A stretch of DNA of 45,111 nucleotides from Verrucomicrobiia bacterium (GCA_011525685.1 WYBW01000121.1:1-45111); one strand, 5' to 3'; shown: positions 13,731-23,650, counted from the stretch's first letter. Numbers and translations: made by a program. The notes: generated by a model not told the origin, from the sequence alone.

Positions 13731-15524
13731 TCAACGCGAGGCGACTTCGCGAATCCAGTCGGCGATGAGTTTCATTGCCGCCGGGTTGAAGGTTTCCTCG
13801 ATCTGGCCGTATTCGGCGATGGCACCCGTCTGGCAGGTTTGGAACAAGTGATTCAGACCCGGCAATTCGACGGTCTTCACCCTCTGGTTGCCGCCCGCGG
13901 TCAGAGCATCACGGATGGCAGTCAGGTTTTCCTTGGCGGCGACTTGCAAGTCTTTCCCGCCGTTGAGCGCGAGCACGGGACACTTGACTGCCCTGAGTGT
14001 TGGGCGCGGATCATAAGGAAGCAGATCACGAAACCACGGTGAGAGCACCATTTTGATCTGCGCTTCGATGCCGGCTTCCGACAAGCCCATGGCCTTGCGC
14101 TGTTCCTCGGAGAAGTCAGTCAGTTGGTCGCGAATCAACTTTCGCGCCGCGGCCTCGGCCGCGGAATTGTCCTGCTGCTCTTTGGCAATCTCGAATAGCT
14201 CCTTTTGGAGCGCTGCATTCCTGGCAATGACGTCTTCGCCCGCTCCCATGACCCGCGCGATGTCGCGGGCCTGCCTCAAGAGCAGTTCTTCCGTGGACAC
14301 GCCCACACCGGCCAACAGCACGATGAAGGAAACGTCCTTTGACTTTGTCGCCACCAGGGGAGCAACGATCCCGCCCTCGCTGTGGCCAATCAGGCCGATG
14401 CGCCGCTGATCCACTTCTCGTCGGGTGCGGAGGTAGGCAATTTGCGCCAGCACATCCCCGGCAAAATCCCGGACGGTGGCCTTCGAGAAATCGCCCGTTG
14501 AACTGCCGACGCCCCGATCGTCACAACGCAACACGCCGATGCCCGCGCGAGTCAGGTGATCTGCCAGCACGAGAAAGGGCCGGTGGCCCATGATGGCTTC
14601 GTCCCGGTCCTGCGGGCCGGAACCGGTGATGAACACCACCACCGGATGAGGTCCCGCACTGAGGGGCAAGGTCAATGTGCCCGCAAGCCGGACGCCCGCC
14701 GACGGGTTTTCCACGACGACCTCCTCTTCGAGGTAAGGGTAGGGCTTCTTCGGGTCTTGCGGGCGTTCGAGACTTGCCGTCCTGGCCAGTCGTTTGAAGA
14801 ACAGCGGGTTGGTTTGTCCGCCCTGCTTCCAGTCGCCGGCAATCTCCGACCCGTCCGCGCTCAACCTGCCGTCGAACACGCCGCCAACACTTTTTGCCTC
14901 CAAATGAACCACGCCGGCATTCTCCGTGAGCGTGGTGATTGGTATGCGCGCGTTGCCTTGGTCCAGACTCACAATCACCCCGCCAAGCGTTCCCGCAGCC
15001 GAGTTCGTGATCTCCAGTGCCAGTCGGAGTTCGATGAGTGGAGTCGGCTTGAGTGAAGCCTGCCAATGGCCGGCCAGACCTTTGCCGGGAATGCCCCGCG
15101 CCGGCGTCTCACCCGCGGCGGGCACGGGCTTCGGCTTGCGCTCCAGCTTGAAAGGAAACTTTCCCCCGCCTTGGGTAAAGTCGCCGCTGATGGTCTTGCC
15201 GTCGTCAGAAAGCCGCCCGGTAAATTGCGGGTCGCCCGGAATCCCCGGCATGACGAAGTGAACCTGCGAACCTTCCACCTTGACCGGTTCGAGTTTGAAT
15301 CCGCGCATACCCTGGACTGGGATGTCAATGGTGCCCTGCCACGCTTGGCCGCCGGCCGATTCCAGGTCCACGCGCACATTCAGCGCGGTGGTGGGCAGAT
15401 TGATCACACCTTCCCAGTGGCCGGCGGCACCCGGCTTCGCTGCTCCGGCCTTCACGCTGAAGGTTGTGCCCAAGTGAATGATGCCGCAGAGTAGAGAGAG
15501 GACTCGTGTGTTCATGAGTGGCAT
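13731..15524 (-). CDS. Secreted alpha/beta hydrolase with duplicated N-terminal beta domain
   Basis: 597 residues from ATG 15524 (ATG 15515 is possible). A signal peptide is followed by two related beta-rich units, about 34-128 and 151-247, each starting GHW and ending in a GDF/DWxQGG motif (SGDFTQGGGKF and AGDWKQGGQTN). The C-terminal serine-hydrolase domain (about 265-597) has a GSGPQDRDE oxyanion segment, the nucleophile elbow GHSEGG with Ser382, and a likely catalytic His near the end (GLNHLF). This resembles secreted acyl hydrolases/peptidases of the type often labelled dienelactone hydrolase or prolyl oligopeptidase-like. The substrate is unknown. Confidence 0.85.
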   Translation of the reverse strand: MPLMNTRVLSLLCGIIHLGTTFSVKAGAAKPGAAGHWEGVINLPTTALNVRVDLESAGGQAWQGTIDIPVQGMRGFKLEPVKVEGSQVHFVMPGIPGDPQFTGRLSDDGKTISGDFTQGGGKFPFKLERKPKPVPAAGETPARGIPGKGLAGHWQASLKPTPLIELRLALEITNSAAGTLGGVIVSLDQGNARIPITTLTENAGVVHLEAKSVGGVFDGRLSADGSEIAGDWKQGGQTNPLFFKRLARTASLERPQDPKKPYPYLEEEVVVENPSAGVRLAGTLTLPLSAGPHPVVVFITGSGPQDRDEAIMGHRPFLVLADHLTRAGIGVLRCDDRGVGSSTGDFSKATVRDFAGDVLAQIAYLRTRREVDQRRIGLIGHSEGGIVAPLVATKSKDVSFIVLLAGVGVSTEELLLRQARDIARVMGAGEDVIARNAALQKELFEIAKEQQDNSAAEAAARKLIRDQLTDFSEEQRKAMGLSEAGIEAQIKMVLSPWFRDLLPYDPRPTLRAVKCPVLALNGGKDLQVAAKENLTAIRDALTAGGNQRVKTVELPGLNHLFQTCQTGAIAEYGQIEETFNPAAMKLIADWIREVASR

Positions 15525-15810
15525 TGGATACCGTTCTGGCGGGAAAGTCACGCTTGGGAATCGCCCGATCTGCAACCAAGGGCGTAGCGCCGGTTTTCCA
15601 ACTGGCATGCTTGCCCTGTGGGGTAAAACCCGCGCCTCGCGTTGTGGACTCTCGGCGAGATACTCCACAGGGCGCGCCGACTGGAAAGTCGGCGTTACCG
15701 ACAAGCGGTTCATTCCCATCAGTCGTCGGCTTGTTCCCGGTGGCCAGCGTTGCCGGTGAAGCCGATGCCGGGAAAACTTTCGCGGCAGCCCCATCCGAGC
15801 AACCCGCCGG
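15525..15810. other. Repeat-bearing intergenic region
   Basis: 286 bp between the hydrolase and the ABC ATPase genes. It holds the second 115-bp inverted-repeat element (15584-15698). No other gene is seen; the open frame extending through it is repeat read-through. Confidence 0.6.
15584..15698. repeat. 115-bp terminal-inverted-repeat element, copy 2
   Basis: Same length and ends as the element at 5196-5310 (GTAGCGCCGGTTTTCCA ... TGGAAAGTCGGCGTTAC). It lies upstream of the hydrolase gene and could affect its transcription or the end of the ABC ATPase transcript. Confidence 0.8.
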
Positions 15811-16788
15811 CTACCTCGCGAAAATCTGGCGGATGACGTCCTCGATTGGGACTTCCTCGATGTCAATGTCGCGCACGGGCAGTTCGTCGAGCAGGGCTTT
15901 GCACGCGGGGATGACGCGGTCGCGCTTGATCTTGAGCTTGATGCTGCCGGGCAGGGTTTCGACGACTTCGCCGTATTTGGACAGGCTGCGGTTGGAACGG
16001 TCTTCCGCGCCGTCGCAATGGATGGTGACGAGCTTGAAGTCGGCAAAGCGGTCCACCACCTCGCTCAACCGGCCGTCGAAGAAGATTTTGCCGTGGTCAA
16101 TGATGATCACGCGCCGGCAGAGTTCCTGGATGTCCGCCATGTAATGGCTGGTGAGCAGGATGGTGGTCTGGTGTCGCTGATTGTAGGCCCGGAGGAATTC
16201 CCGGACGATTTTCTGTGAAACCACATCCAGACCGATGGTCGGCTCGTCCAGGAACAGAATTCGCGGCTGATGGAGCAGCGAGGCGATCAACTCCATTTTG
16301 GTGCGTTCCCCCAGGGAAAGTTCGCGCACGCTCACGTTCAATTTGTCCCGGACCTGGAGCAATTCACCCATCTCGGACACGATCTTCTCGAAGCGGGGAG
16401 CGGGGATGCCGTAGATTTTGGCGTTCAACTCCAGCGACTCACGCGCGGGCAAATCCCACCAGAGCTGGTTTTTCTGGCCCAGCAACAGGGCGAACTGACG
16501 GCGGTAGCCGTCTTGACGTTCCCACGGCACGAAGCCCAGCACCCGCGCCTGACCGCTGGTCGGATACAGCAACCCGGCCAGTATCTTGAGCGTGGTGGTC
16601 TTGCCCGCACCGTTGGGGCCGAGGAAGCCGACCAGCTCTCCAGGCTCAATCTGGAAGGTGATATTGTTGACCGCGAGGGTCTGCTCGTAGGTTCGGTGGA
16701 AAAGCCCTTTGAGTGCGCCCGAGAAACCGGGTCGCTTCTTGTACGTGCGGAAGGCCTTGGTCAGGCCGTTGACTTCAATTATCGGCAT
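15811..16788 (-). CDS. ABC transporter ATP-binding protein (ABC-2 type)
   Basis: 325 residues from ATG 16788; upstream codons in frame are Ala/Pro-rich and unlike the family. Walker A GPNGAGKTT (about 57-65), the signature LSLGERTKMEL, and Walker B ILFLDEPTIGLD are all present, followed by the SHY switch His. The LSLGER signature and the about 30-residue insertion before the first strand are typical of the ATPases that pair with ABC-2 membrane proteins exporting drugs or polysaccharides. Its usual permease genes are absent on both sides (hydrolase downstream, dnaA upstream), so it is an orphan ATPase in this window. Confidence 0.92.
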   Translation of the reverse strand: MPIIEVNGLTKAFRTYKKRPGFSGALKGLFHRTYEQTLAVNNITFQIEPGELVGFLGPNGAGKTTTLKILAGLLYPTSGQARVLGFVPWERQDGYRRQFALLLGQKNQLWWDLPARESLELNAKIYGIPAPRFEKIVSEMGELLQVRDKLNVSVRELSLGERTKMELIASLLHQPRILFLDEPTIGLDVVSQKIVREFLRAYNQRHQTTILLTSHYMADIQELCRRVIIIDHGKIFFDGRLSEVVDRFADFKLVTIHCDGAEDRSNRSLSKYGEVVETLPGSIKLKIKRDRVIPACKALLDELPVRDIDIEEVPIEDVIRQIFAR

Positions 16789-16890
16789 GGAAAGCGGTCG
16801 GGAAGCTGCGACTGGGAGCGTTGGCATCCGGCGTCCATGAGCAGAGTCCGGGTGCTGAGTTGAGTTTCGCGTCGCCTGCGTTGCCGCCGT

Positions 16891-18252
16891 TCAACGCATC
16901 AACTGCTTTTCCAGGTAATTGACGACCTGGCGGACGTTGGCGTCCACGTCCATGCGCCCCTTCACCAGGCGGCAGGCGTGCAACACGGTGCCATGATCGC
17001 GCCCGCCGAAAGCCTCGCCGATGGCGCTCAACGAACACTCCGTCATTTCCCGGGCGAGGTACATGGCCACCTGCCGCGGGAAGGCGATGTTCTCGGGCCG
17101 GCGCTTGCTGGTCATGTCCGCCAGCCGGATGTCGTAGTGCTCCGCCACTTTCTTCTGGATCAACTCGATGCTGACCGAGAACCGGCCTTCCTCGTGCAGA
17201 ATCTCACGCAACAGTCCTTCCACGGTTTCGAGGCTCAACTTCCGGCCGGTCAATGAGGCGTAGGACGCGGTGCGGATCAGGGCCCCCTCCAGGCGGCGGA
17301 TGTTCGTGCGAATGCGATGGGCCAGGAAGTTGATGATTTCCTCCGGCAACGTGACGCCCATCAATTGCGCCTTCTTCTTGAGGATGGCCAGCCGCATTTC
17401 CACATCCGGCGGTTGCAGGTCCGTGACCAGTCCCCACTCAAAGCGCGAAACCAGCCGTTGTTCCAGATTCTGGATTTCGCTGGCCGGCCGGTCGCAGGTC
17501 AGCACGATCTGCTTGTGAGCCTCGTGCAAGGCGTTGAAAGTGTGGAAGAATTCCTCCTGGATGCGTTCCTTGCCGGCCAGAAACTGGATGTCGTCAATCA
17601 GCAGGACATCCGTCTGGCGGTATTTCTTGCGGAACCGGCCAAGCTGATTGTTCTGGATGCCGTCAATGTATTCGTTCGTGAATTTCTCTGAGGAAACATA
17701 GCCGACGCGCGCACTCTTCCTGTGGCTGGCGACGTGCTGGCCAATCGCGTGCAGGAGGTGCGTCTTGCCCAAACCCACGCCGCCGTAGAGGAACAGCGGG
17801 TTGTAGGACTTGCCGGGCGCCTCGGCGACAGCTTTGGCGGCCGCGTAGGCGAAGTTGTTGTTGTTGCCGACCACGAAGGTGTCGAACGTGTTCTTCGGAT
17901 TGAATCCCAGCTCTCCGCCGGTCGCGGACCGCTCATGCGCCACCACGTTCAATTTAGGTTTGGCGGTCGGCGTCTTCACTGCCGCGGCAGGGTTGGCTTG
18001 GGCGCCGGTGACTTTGAACTTCGGCTGCAGCGGTCGCCCACCAGCCACCGTGAGGGCGTCCTGCAACAGCCCGAGATAATTGTCCTTGAGCCAGACTTCC
18101 GAAAAATCATTGGCGACTTCCAGCACAACCTCGTTGCCGTCGAGCGAGGCCGCGCGCAACGGAGCAAACCAAAGATTGTAGATGTCGGTCGTGAGGATGG
18201 AGCGAAGTTGTTCCTGCGCGGAACACCAGATTTTCTCCGCCGAAGCTTGCAT
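16891..18252 (-). CDS. dnaA: Chromosomal replication initiator DnaA
   Basis: 453 residues from ATG 18252, which follows GGGGA by about seven bases; a GTG at 18294 is the alternative. Domain I begins IWCSAQEQLRSIL. The AAA+ core has Walker A GGVGLGKTH (about 157-165) and Walker B LLIDDIQF. The C-terminal DNA-binding domain carries the DnaA signature region GGRDHGTVLHACRLV. DnaA binds DnaA boxes at oriC and opens the DNA. dnaN, recF, gyrB and rpmH, its usual neighbours, are not here. Autoregulation through the upstream region is possible. Confidence 0.97.
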   Translation of the reverse strand: MQASAEKIWCSAQEQLRSILTTDIYNLWFAPLRAASLDGNEVVLEVANDFSEVWLKDNYLGLLQDALTVAGGRPLQPKFKVTGAQANPAAAVKTPTAKPKLNVVAHERSATGGELGFNPKNTFDTFVVGNNNNFAYAAAKAVAEAPGKSYNPLFLYGGVGLGKTHLLHAIGQHVASHRKSARVGYVSSEKFTNEYIDGIQNNQLGRFRKKYRQTDVLLIDDIQFLAGKERIQEEFFHTFNALHEAHKQIVLTCDRPASEIQNLEQRLVSRFEWGLVTDLQPPDVEMRLAILKKKAQLMGVTLPEEIINFLAHRIRTNIRRLEGALIRTASYASLTGRKLSLETVEGLLREILHEEGRFSVSIELIQKKVAEHYDIRLADMTSKRRPENIAFPRQVAMYLAREMTECSLSAIGEAFGGRDHGTVLHACRLVKGRMDVDANVRQVVNYLEKQLMR

Positions 18253-18659
18253 GATTTGTTCCCCAAAGGCCCGTTTTTCGGGCAAATTATTCACCTGACC
18301 TAAAAATCACTTTTTGCTGGGGGCTTTTTGTGCCGCTTCTGACACCGCCCAAACGCCGCGCCCGCAAAAACCGTTGACCCTGCTTTTCGCCCCGCCAATG
18401 CCACCCGCTGGGCAGTTGGCAAATCGTTCATTTACAACAATTTATGTATCCCGACAAAACAACCCGCTGAACACACTGGATTCTGCGGGCTAAACGACCG
18501 GACGGCGAACACTTTCCGGGTGCGTTTCTATGCAATCGTCCCGGTCGTTACGAGGACAACATATTAACTCTTGTTCACGAGTTATTAACAGGCCGTTTCG
18601 ACCAATGAAATCAAGCCTTTGCTTTCCTTTTGGCGTGGCGTCGGCATCGGCGACCGGAG
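18253..18659. other. dnaA upstream region, AT-rich patch with possible DnaA boxes
   Basis: About 400 bp without a gene. The stretch 18555-18592 is AT-rich in a GC-rich genome. It contains TTATTAACA (18582-18590, one mismatch from TTATNCACA) and TTGTTCACG (18571-18579, two mismatches), plus an inverted TAACTC/GAGTTA. It could be a dnaA control region or part of an origin. Too few good boxes to call an origin. Confidence 0.3.
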
Positions 18660-19022
<363 letters not shown>

Positions 19023-19115
19023 CTATCAACGAGGCGAGGCCTGTAAACAGGAATGTTGCCGGCACGCGCAAAACCGAGGCGCGGTGGTGCCGCGTACGAC
19101 CCGCAGGCGGCGATG

Positions 19116-20933
19116 CTATTCCCGGACTTCGGTGACGGCGCGGAGAATGTTGGTCTCGCGGCGTTGCAAGAGCCGGCCCAGCGGAGGCAGGGTGAACTTG
19201 TAAACCGCACCGAAGGCGAAGGCCAGCACTAGGCTGGCGCAAAAATTCACCGGCCCCGTCGGCCAACCGCTCAGACGCTCCAGCCCAAATCCCAGTGCGG
19301 GCGGAATGAACACCGGCGACACCAGCAGCGGAAACGAGAGATGAACCACCATCACGCCCAGCGAAGTTTGCCAGGATTGCTTGGTGGGCTTGAGCGAGCC
19401 GGCGGCGATGCGATAGGGCACAAGGATCGAGGCCAGATTCCCGATGGCGCAATAGAGCAGAAACGCCGCCGCAAACTGCAGCAGAGTCGCCAGCACCACC
19501 GGCAGGGAAAGTTTCGCCAGCACGCTTACAGCCACCAGAGGCAGGATCATGATTGCTCCCGCCAGCGGAATCAGGGCAAGGTTTTTTCCCAACAACAGCC
19601 GTTCGCGCGGTGTGGGCAACAGCACCAGGCCGCGAAAGCCGTCGCGATCGCAACCAAACTGATTGCACACCAGTTGCATCAGCGTGAACAACACCATCAC
19701 CATCATCCCCGTGCCAACAAAGGGCCGCACGGCCTCGGGAAAACTCGGGTTGCTGCCGCCGCGCCAGAGGATGACGGCCGGCAGAAAGATTGCCACGAAC
19801 AGTCCCATCGCCAGCATCATCCGCACTTCCGGCGCTCGCAGCATGGAGCGGAATTGTGTCCACGCCAGAGCCGCCGTGTCGTCCGGCAGACCAAGCAGGC
19901 TTCGCTCGATCCAATTGGCGGCCGGGCGGGCGGCGCGAGCTGAAACCGGTTTGACCGACACGGGTTTGGCGCGCTCTTCTCCCCGGTAGAACTTGAGTGT
20001 GGCGCGATACGCCCGGCTCAACCCCAACCAGCCAAGGGCGAACATGCCGGCGCCGCCCCAAAGTGCCGGCCACCAACTCCCCGCTGCCAGACCACGCATG
20101 CCATTGGGCAACCAGAGCAGGGGCAGCCATTGATTCACCCCGGTCGCCACGGCGAGCACCTGTGCGTTCTTTTTCTCCCTCGTGGAGGCGGTCACGGATT
20201 GCGCCTCTTGGGGAGACAACGCGCCCCCCGTGGCAGACGGCGTTTCCGCAGGTTGGGCGGCGGAGTTCGTGGCCGAAGCGGACTGGGCCGCACGGTCGCG
20301 AGCCGCCTTGCGTGGCACAACGAAATGAATCAGTTGAGGCGATTGCCCGATCAGGATCACCCCGAGCGTGATCCATACGATCATGGCGCGACGGCGACGC
20401 GGGTTCACCATGAGCGAAAGCAACCAGCCGCGCAGGCAATAAATCCAGGCGGTGAACATGAACACAAACGCCAGCACCAGCGGAATGGCCAGCAGAAAGT
20501 CCCCGCCGCGGCTGATGACCATTCCGACCACCAACCCCAGCATCACGGCCAACGCGAGGACCGTCCCGAGTGAAATCAGCGAGGCGAGGTAATTGAAAAC
20601 GAAAACCTGATTCAAACCGATGGGCAGATGCAACAGTTTGGTGAGGTCCACGCTTTCGGATCGCTGCAGCTCCGTCAACACGGCGATCAACGAGAAAAAC
20701 AAGACAAAGAAGACGACAGCGTCCCAAATGAACATCAGCTCTGTGGGCGAGGCTTTCTTCAGGGCGAACACGCCGAGCAGCGTCGCGCCCGCGCCCGCCC
20801 CGACCGCCAGCAACACCAGCAAGACCACCGCCAGAGCCGCGATGGCCGCGCCCACGCCGCTGCCGCGCAGCAGTTGGTTGCGACTGAGCCGCCAGCGCAG
20901 CCAGAGAATGGCGCGAAATTGTTCCCGGTTCAT
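19116..20933 (-). CDS. ABC-2 type transporter permease
   Basis: 605 residues with about 12 hydrophobic segments spread through the protein (for example ALAVVLLVLLAVGAGAGATLLG and FLLAIPLVLAFVFMFTAW). The start is taken as ATG 20933, one base beyond the stop of the upstream ATPase gene, so the two are translationally coupled. A poorly conserved hydrophilic stretch near 210-255 is Ala/Thr/Ser-rich. It forms the membrane part of an exporter with the upstream ATPase; the substrate is unknown. Confidence 0.88.
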   Translation of the reverse strand: MNREQFRAILWLRWRLSRNQLLRGSGVGAAIAALAVVLLVLLAVGAGAGATLLGVFALKKASPTELMFIWDAVVFFVLFFSLIAVLTELQRSESVDLTKLLHLPIGLNQVFVFNYLASLISLGTVLALAVMLGLVVGMVISRGGDFLLAIPLVLAFVFMFTAWIYCLRGWLLSLMVNPRRRRAMIVWITLGVILIGQSPQLIHFVVPRKAARDRAAQSASATNSAAQPAETPSATGGALSPQEAQSVTASTREKKNAQVLAVATGVNQWLPLLWLPNGMRGLAAGSWWPALWGGAGMFALGWLGLSRAYRATLKFYRGEERAKPVSVKPVSARAARPAANWIERSLLGLPDDTAALAWTQFRSMLRAPEVRMMLAMGLFVAIFLPAVILWRGGSNPSFPEAVRPFVGTGMMVMVLFTLMQLVCNQFGCDRDGFRGLVLLPTPRERLLLGKNLALIPLAGAIMILPLVAVSVLAKLSLPVVLATLLQFAAAFLLYCAIGNLASILVPYRIAAGSLKPTKQSWQTSLGVMVVHLSFPLLVSPVFIPPALGFGLERLSGWPTGPVNFCASLVLAFAFGAVYKFTLPPLGRLLQRRETNILRAVTEVRE

Positions 20934-20934
20934 T

Positions 20935-21696
20935 TCAATCCGCAAGCCAGCTCAACTGCCCGGTTTCGGCCTGCTCGCCGCCCACCGCGGCGATAAAGCG
21001 TTCCTCCAGGGAACCGTTCAGCCGCACTTCGTCCATCGCCGCCTGATAGACCAGTCTGCCATTGGCGATGATGCCCACGTCCGAGCAGAGCTTCTCCACG
21101 ATCTCGAGCACGTGCGACGTGAGAAACACCGTCGCGCCGCGTTTGACGCAACGCCGCAACACGTCGCGCAACACGCGGGACGACACCGCGTCCACTCCCT
21201 CGAACGGTTCATCCAGGAACAACAGGTCCGGTCCCGGCAACAGCGCCGCCGCCAGCGCCAGCTTTTTCTTCATGCCGTGCGAGTACTCAAGCGTGAGCTT
21301 CTTTTCCTCATTTTCCAACCCCATCATGGTCAGCAGCTCGTCGCAACGCTCCCGAACGGTCGCCACGGGCAACAGATACATCCGGCCGATGAACGTGAGA
21401 TATTCACGTCCGGTGAGATTGTCGAACAACCCGAGCGCCTCCGGCACGACGCCCACGCGCCGCCGCACCTCGCGGGCGCGGTCTTCGTTGGCCAGGTCCT
21501 CGCCGAGGATGCGCATGGTGCCGCTGCTGGGGGCGAGCAGGCCGGTGAGCATCTTGATGGTGGTGGACTTGCCCGCGCCGTTCGGACCGAGGAAGCCGAA
21601 GAACTTCCCGGCCTCCACACGCAGGTTGAGGCCATCCACGGCCCGCACGTTGCCGAAGACCCTCGTCAACCCGGTTGTTTCGATCACCAGACTCAT
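20935..21696 (-). CDS. ABC transporter ATP-binding protein
   Basis: 253 residues from ATG 21696, with GGAG five bases upstream. Walker A GPNGAGKST, signature LEYSHGMKKKLALAAAL (a CcmA/NatA-like variant of LSGGQ) and Walker B LLFLDEPFEGVD are present. It resembles the ATPases of ABC-2 exporters such as those of drug or Na+ efflux. Coupled directly to the permease gene downstream. Confidence 0.93.
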   Translation of the reverse strand: MSLVIETTGLTRVFGNVRAVDGLNLRVEAGKFFGFLGPNGAGKSTTIKMLTGLLAPSSGTMRILGEDLANEDRAREVRRRVGVVPEALGLFDNLTGREYLTFIGRMYLLPVATVRERCDELLTMMGLENEEKKLTLEYSHGMKKKLALAAALLPGPDLLFLDEPFEGVDAVSSRVLRDVLRRCVKRGATVFLTSHVLEIVEKLCSDVGIIANGRLVYQAAMDEVRLNGSLEERFIAAVGGEQAETGQLSWLAD

Positions 21697-21838
21697 GGCG
21701 CTCCAGATACCAGACTGGGGCGAGATTAAGCGGGCAGTCGCGGCCAAGTCAGTTACAAAACAGTGACGGAATTCGCATCCCCGCCGCGCGGCCGCTTTGG
21801 TGTTTGGTTTTTGGGGTAGGGGTGGTTAACTTGGGGGC

Positions 21839-22315
21839 GTGGCTTTGGTTCGCATCCTGGTTGACGGCTACAGTCTCCTGCACAACTGGCCGGAGCTGGC
21901 GCCGGGCAAACCGCGCCATTCCGAGGCGGCGCGGGACGAGCTCGTTTCCATTTTGACGCGTTACCAGGACGCTGTCGGCACGCCGATCACCATCTTTTTC
22001 GACGGCGCCGGCTCCCGGCCGGGGACGCCGAAACACCACGACTCGAAGCACGTCGAAGTTCTGTTTTCCAAAGCCGGCCAGACGGCCGACCAGATGATCG
22101 AACGGGCCGCGCACCGCTTTCAACCTTACGGCGAAGTGCTGGCCGTGACGGATGACAACACGGAGCGGGATGTAGTCATCGGGCTGGGTGGGCAGGCCTC
22201 AAGTTGTTGGAATTTCATTCGTGACGTCGAGAGCGCGTTGGCGGAACTTGCCGATGACCTCAAACATCATAACCGCACCGAGCGAAATCGTTTTCGCCAT
22301 GCCCGATCGGACTGA
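21839..22315 (+). CDS. NYN-domain (YacP/PIN-like) protein
   Basis: 158 residues starting at a GTG at 21839. The opening ILVDGYSLLHNW and the later VTDDNTERDV carry the acidic residues of the NYN/PIN-like nuclease fold, and PITIFFDGAGSR is the second strand. YacP-type proteins are RNA-binding or RNase-like, implicated in rRNA or mRNA turnover. It is followed six bases later by the VWA gene on the same strand. Confidence 0.85.
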   Translation: MALVRILVDGYSLLHNWPELAPGKPRHSEAARDELVSILTRYQDAVGTPITIFFDGAGSRPGTPKHHDSKHVEVLFSKAGQTADQMIERAAHRFQPYGEVLAVTDDNTERDVVIGLGGQASSCWNFIRDVESALAELADDLKHHNRTERNRFRHARSD

Positions 22316-22321
22316 TTCGCC

Positions 22322-23650
22322 ATGAAACGAGTCATTCCTCAACCGGCACTCCGCGTTGTCCTGCGCGCCCTGGGCGGCGTGGTTCTCTGCGCGGCGTGGC
22401 TCGGCGCGAATGAGGGCCTGCGCGCCGCCACCAGCACCAACCGGCTGCCCGCGCAAGGCGCGGAAGACCGTTTCCTGCTGATCCTGGACACCTCCGCGGC
22501 CATGGAGCGCAACGCGGAGAACACCCAGAAGGCCGTCACGCAGTTGTTTTCCTCCGGCATGGTCGGGCAGGCGCGGCCCGGCGACACCATCGGCCTGTGG
22601 ACCTTCAGCGACGAACTCAGGACGGGCGTGTTCCCGCTGCAACGCTGGACGCCCCAGAACCGGCCAAAGATCGTTTCCGCCGCGACCGATTTCATGGCCA
22701 AGGTGCGCTATGACAAAAAGTCCCGGTTCGAGAAGGTGGTCGAATCGCTGACCAGCGTGGTGCGGGACTCCGAGAGAATCACCGTGATCATCCTCACGGA
22801 TGGAACGGGCAAGATCAGCGGCACGCCGTTCGACAAGGAGATCAACGAATCGTATCGGCTGAATTACCCCGGCCAGCGCAAACAACGCATGCCTTTCATC
22901 ACGGTACTCCGCGCCAAGGGCGGGGAGTTCATTGATTGGCGGGTTAACACGCCGCCGTTCCGACCGGAGTTCCCACCTTATCCGGTGGAACCCCAGCCAG
23001 CCGAGCGGCCGATGGAATCAACCAAAGCGCAAGCCGAGCCGGCCCCGGAACCGAAACCCGAGATCAAACCAGAACCAAAGAGCGAGCCCCAAGCGCCTGC
23101 GGTTAATCCTTTGATCGTCGTCGGCGAGCCTGCTCCAAGCGCTCCGGCAACGCCAACCGACGCCTCCATCACCGAGCCAGTCGTGCCGCCTGTCACCCAG
23201 ACACCACCCAAGCCCGAAACATCTCCAGTGAGCCCAGAAGCCTCGACGCCAGATCAGCCTTCTGCCATCGCTGTTACCCCAAGCGCGCCGAAGCCTGTTG
23301 CGACTGAGACGCAAGTCACGGCGATCACGACAGTCACACCATCTTCTCCGGTTACCCCCCAAAGCGCACCAGATTCGCCGCCCCCCACCCCGGACCTGCC
23401 GGCTGAATTGAAACCGGCTAAACAACCCGAGCCATTGACCGAGCCGCGGGGCGAAGTTCCGATGGGGCAAACCGCCGTGGCCACACCCGGCGAATCGTTG
23501 TTCAACCGCACCAACCTGTTGATCACGGGCGGTGTGCTGCTGGTGGGCGCGTTCATCGTCTTTTACCTGCTGATGCGCCGCACCGCACGGCCCGAGGAGA
23601 AGATCAGCTTGATCACCCGTTCGATGGACCGAGACCAGAATGAACCATGA
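22322..23650 (+). CDS. Secreted VWA-domain protein with Pro-rich stalk and C-terminal membrane anchor
   Basis: 442 residues. A signal peptide (to about residue 36) precedes a von Willebrand A-type domain: LILDTSAAM is an altered MIDAS motif (DxSxx), with TDGTG later (about 160). Residues about 215-390 are a long low-complexity Pro/Glu/Lys/Thr stalk. The last hydrophobic segment (NLLITGGVLLVGAFIVFYLL, about 399-418) is a single membrane anchor with a short cytoplasmic tail. The role is probably in surface protein interaction. The stop overlaps the start of the GH5 gene (ATGA). Confidence 0.83.
   Translation: MKRVIPQPALRVVLRALGGVVLCAAWLGANEGLRAATSTNRLPAQGAEDRFLLILDTSAAMERNAENTQKAVTQLFSSGMVGQARPGDTIGLWTFSDELRTGVFPLQRWTPQNRPKIVSAATDFMAKVRYDKKSRFEKVVESLTSVVRDSERITVIILTDGTGKISGTPFDKEINESYRLNYPGQRKQRMPFITVLRAKGGEFIDWRVNTPPFRPEFPPYPVEPQPAERPMESTKAQAEPAPEPKPEIKPEPKSEPQAPAVNPLIVVGEPAPSAPATPTDASITEPVVPPVTQTPPKPETSPVSPEASTPDQPSAIAVTPSAPKPVATETQVTAITTVTPSSPVTPQSAPDSPPPTPDLPAELKPAKQPEPLTEPRGEVPMGQTAVATPGESLFNRTNLLITGGVLLVGAFIVFYLLMRRTARPEEKISLITRSMDRDQNEP

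Noticed and set aside
18253..18659. Replication origin call
   Set aside because: Only two imperfect DnaA boxes and no skew data; reported as a possible control region only.
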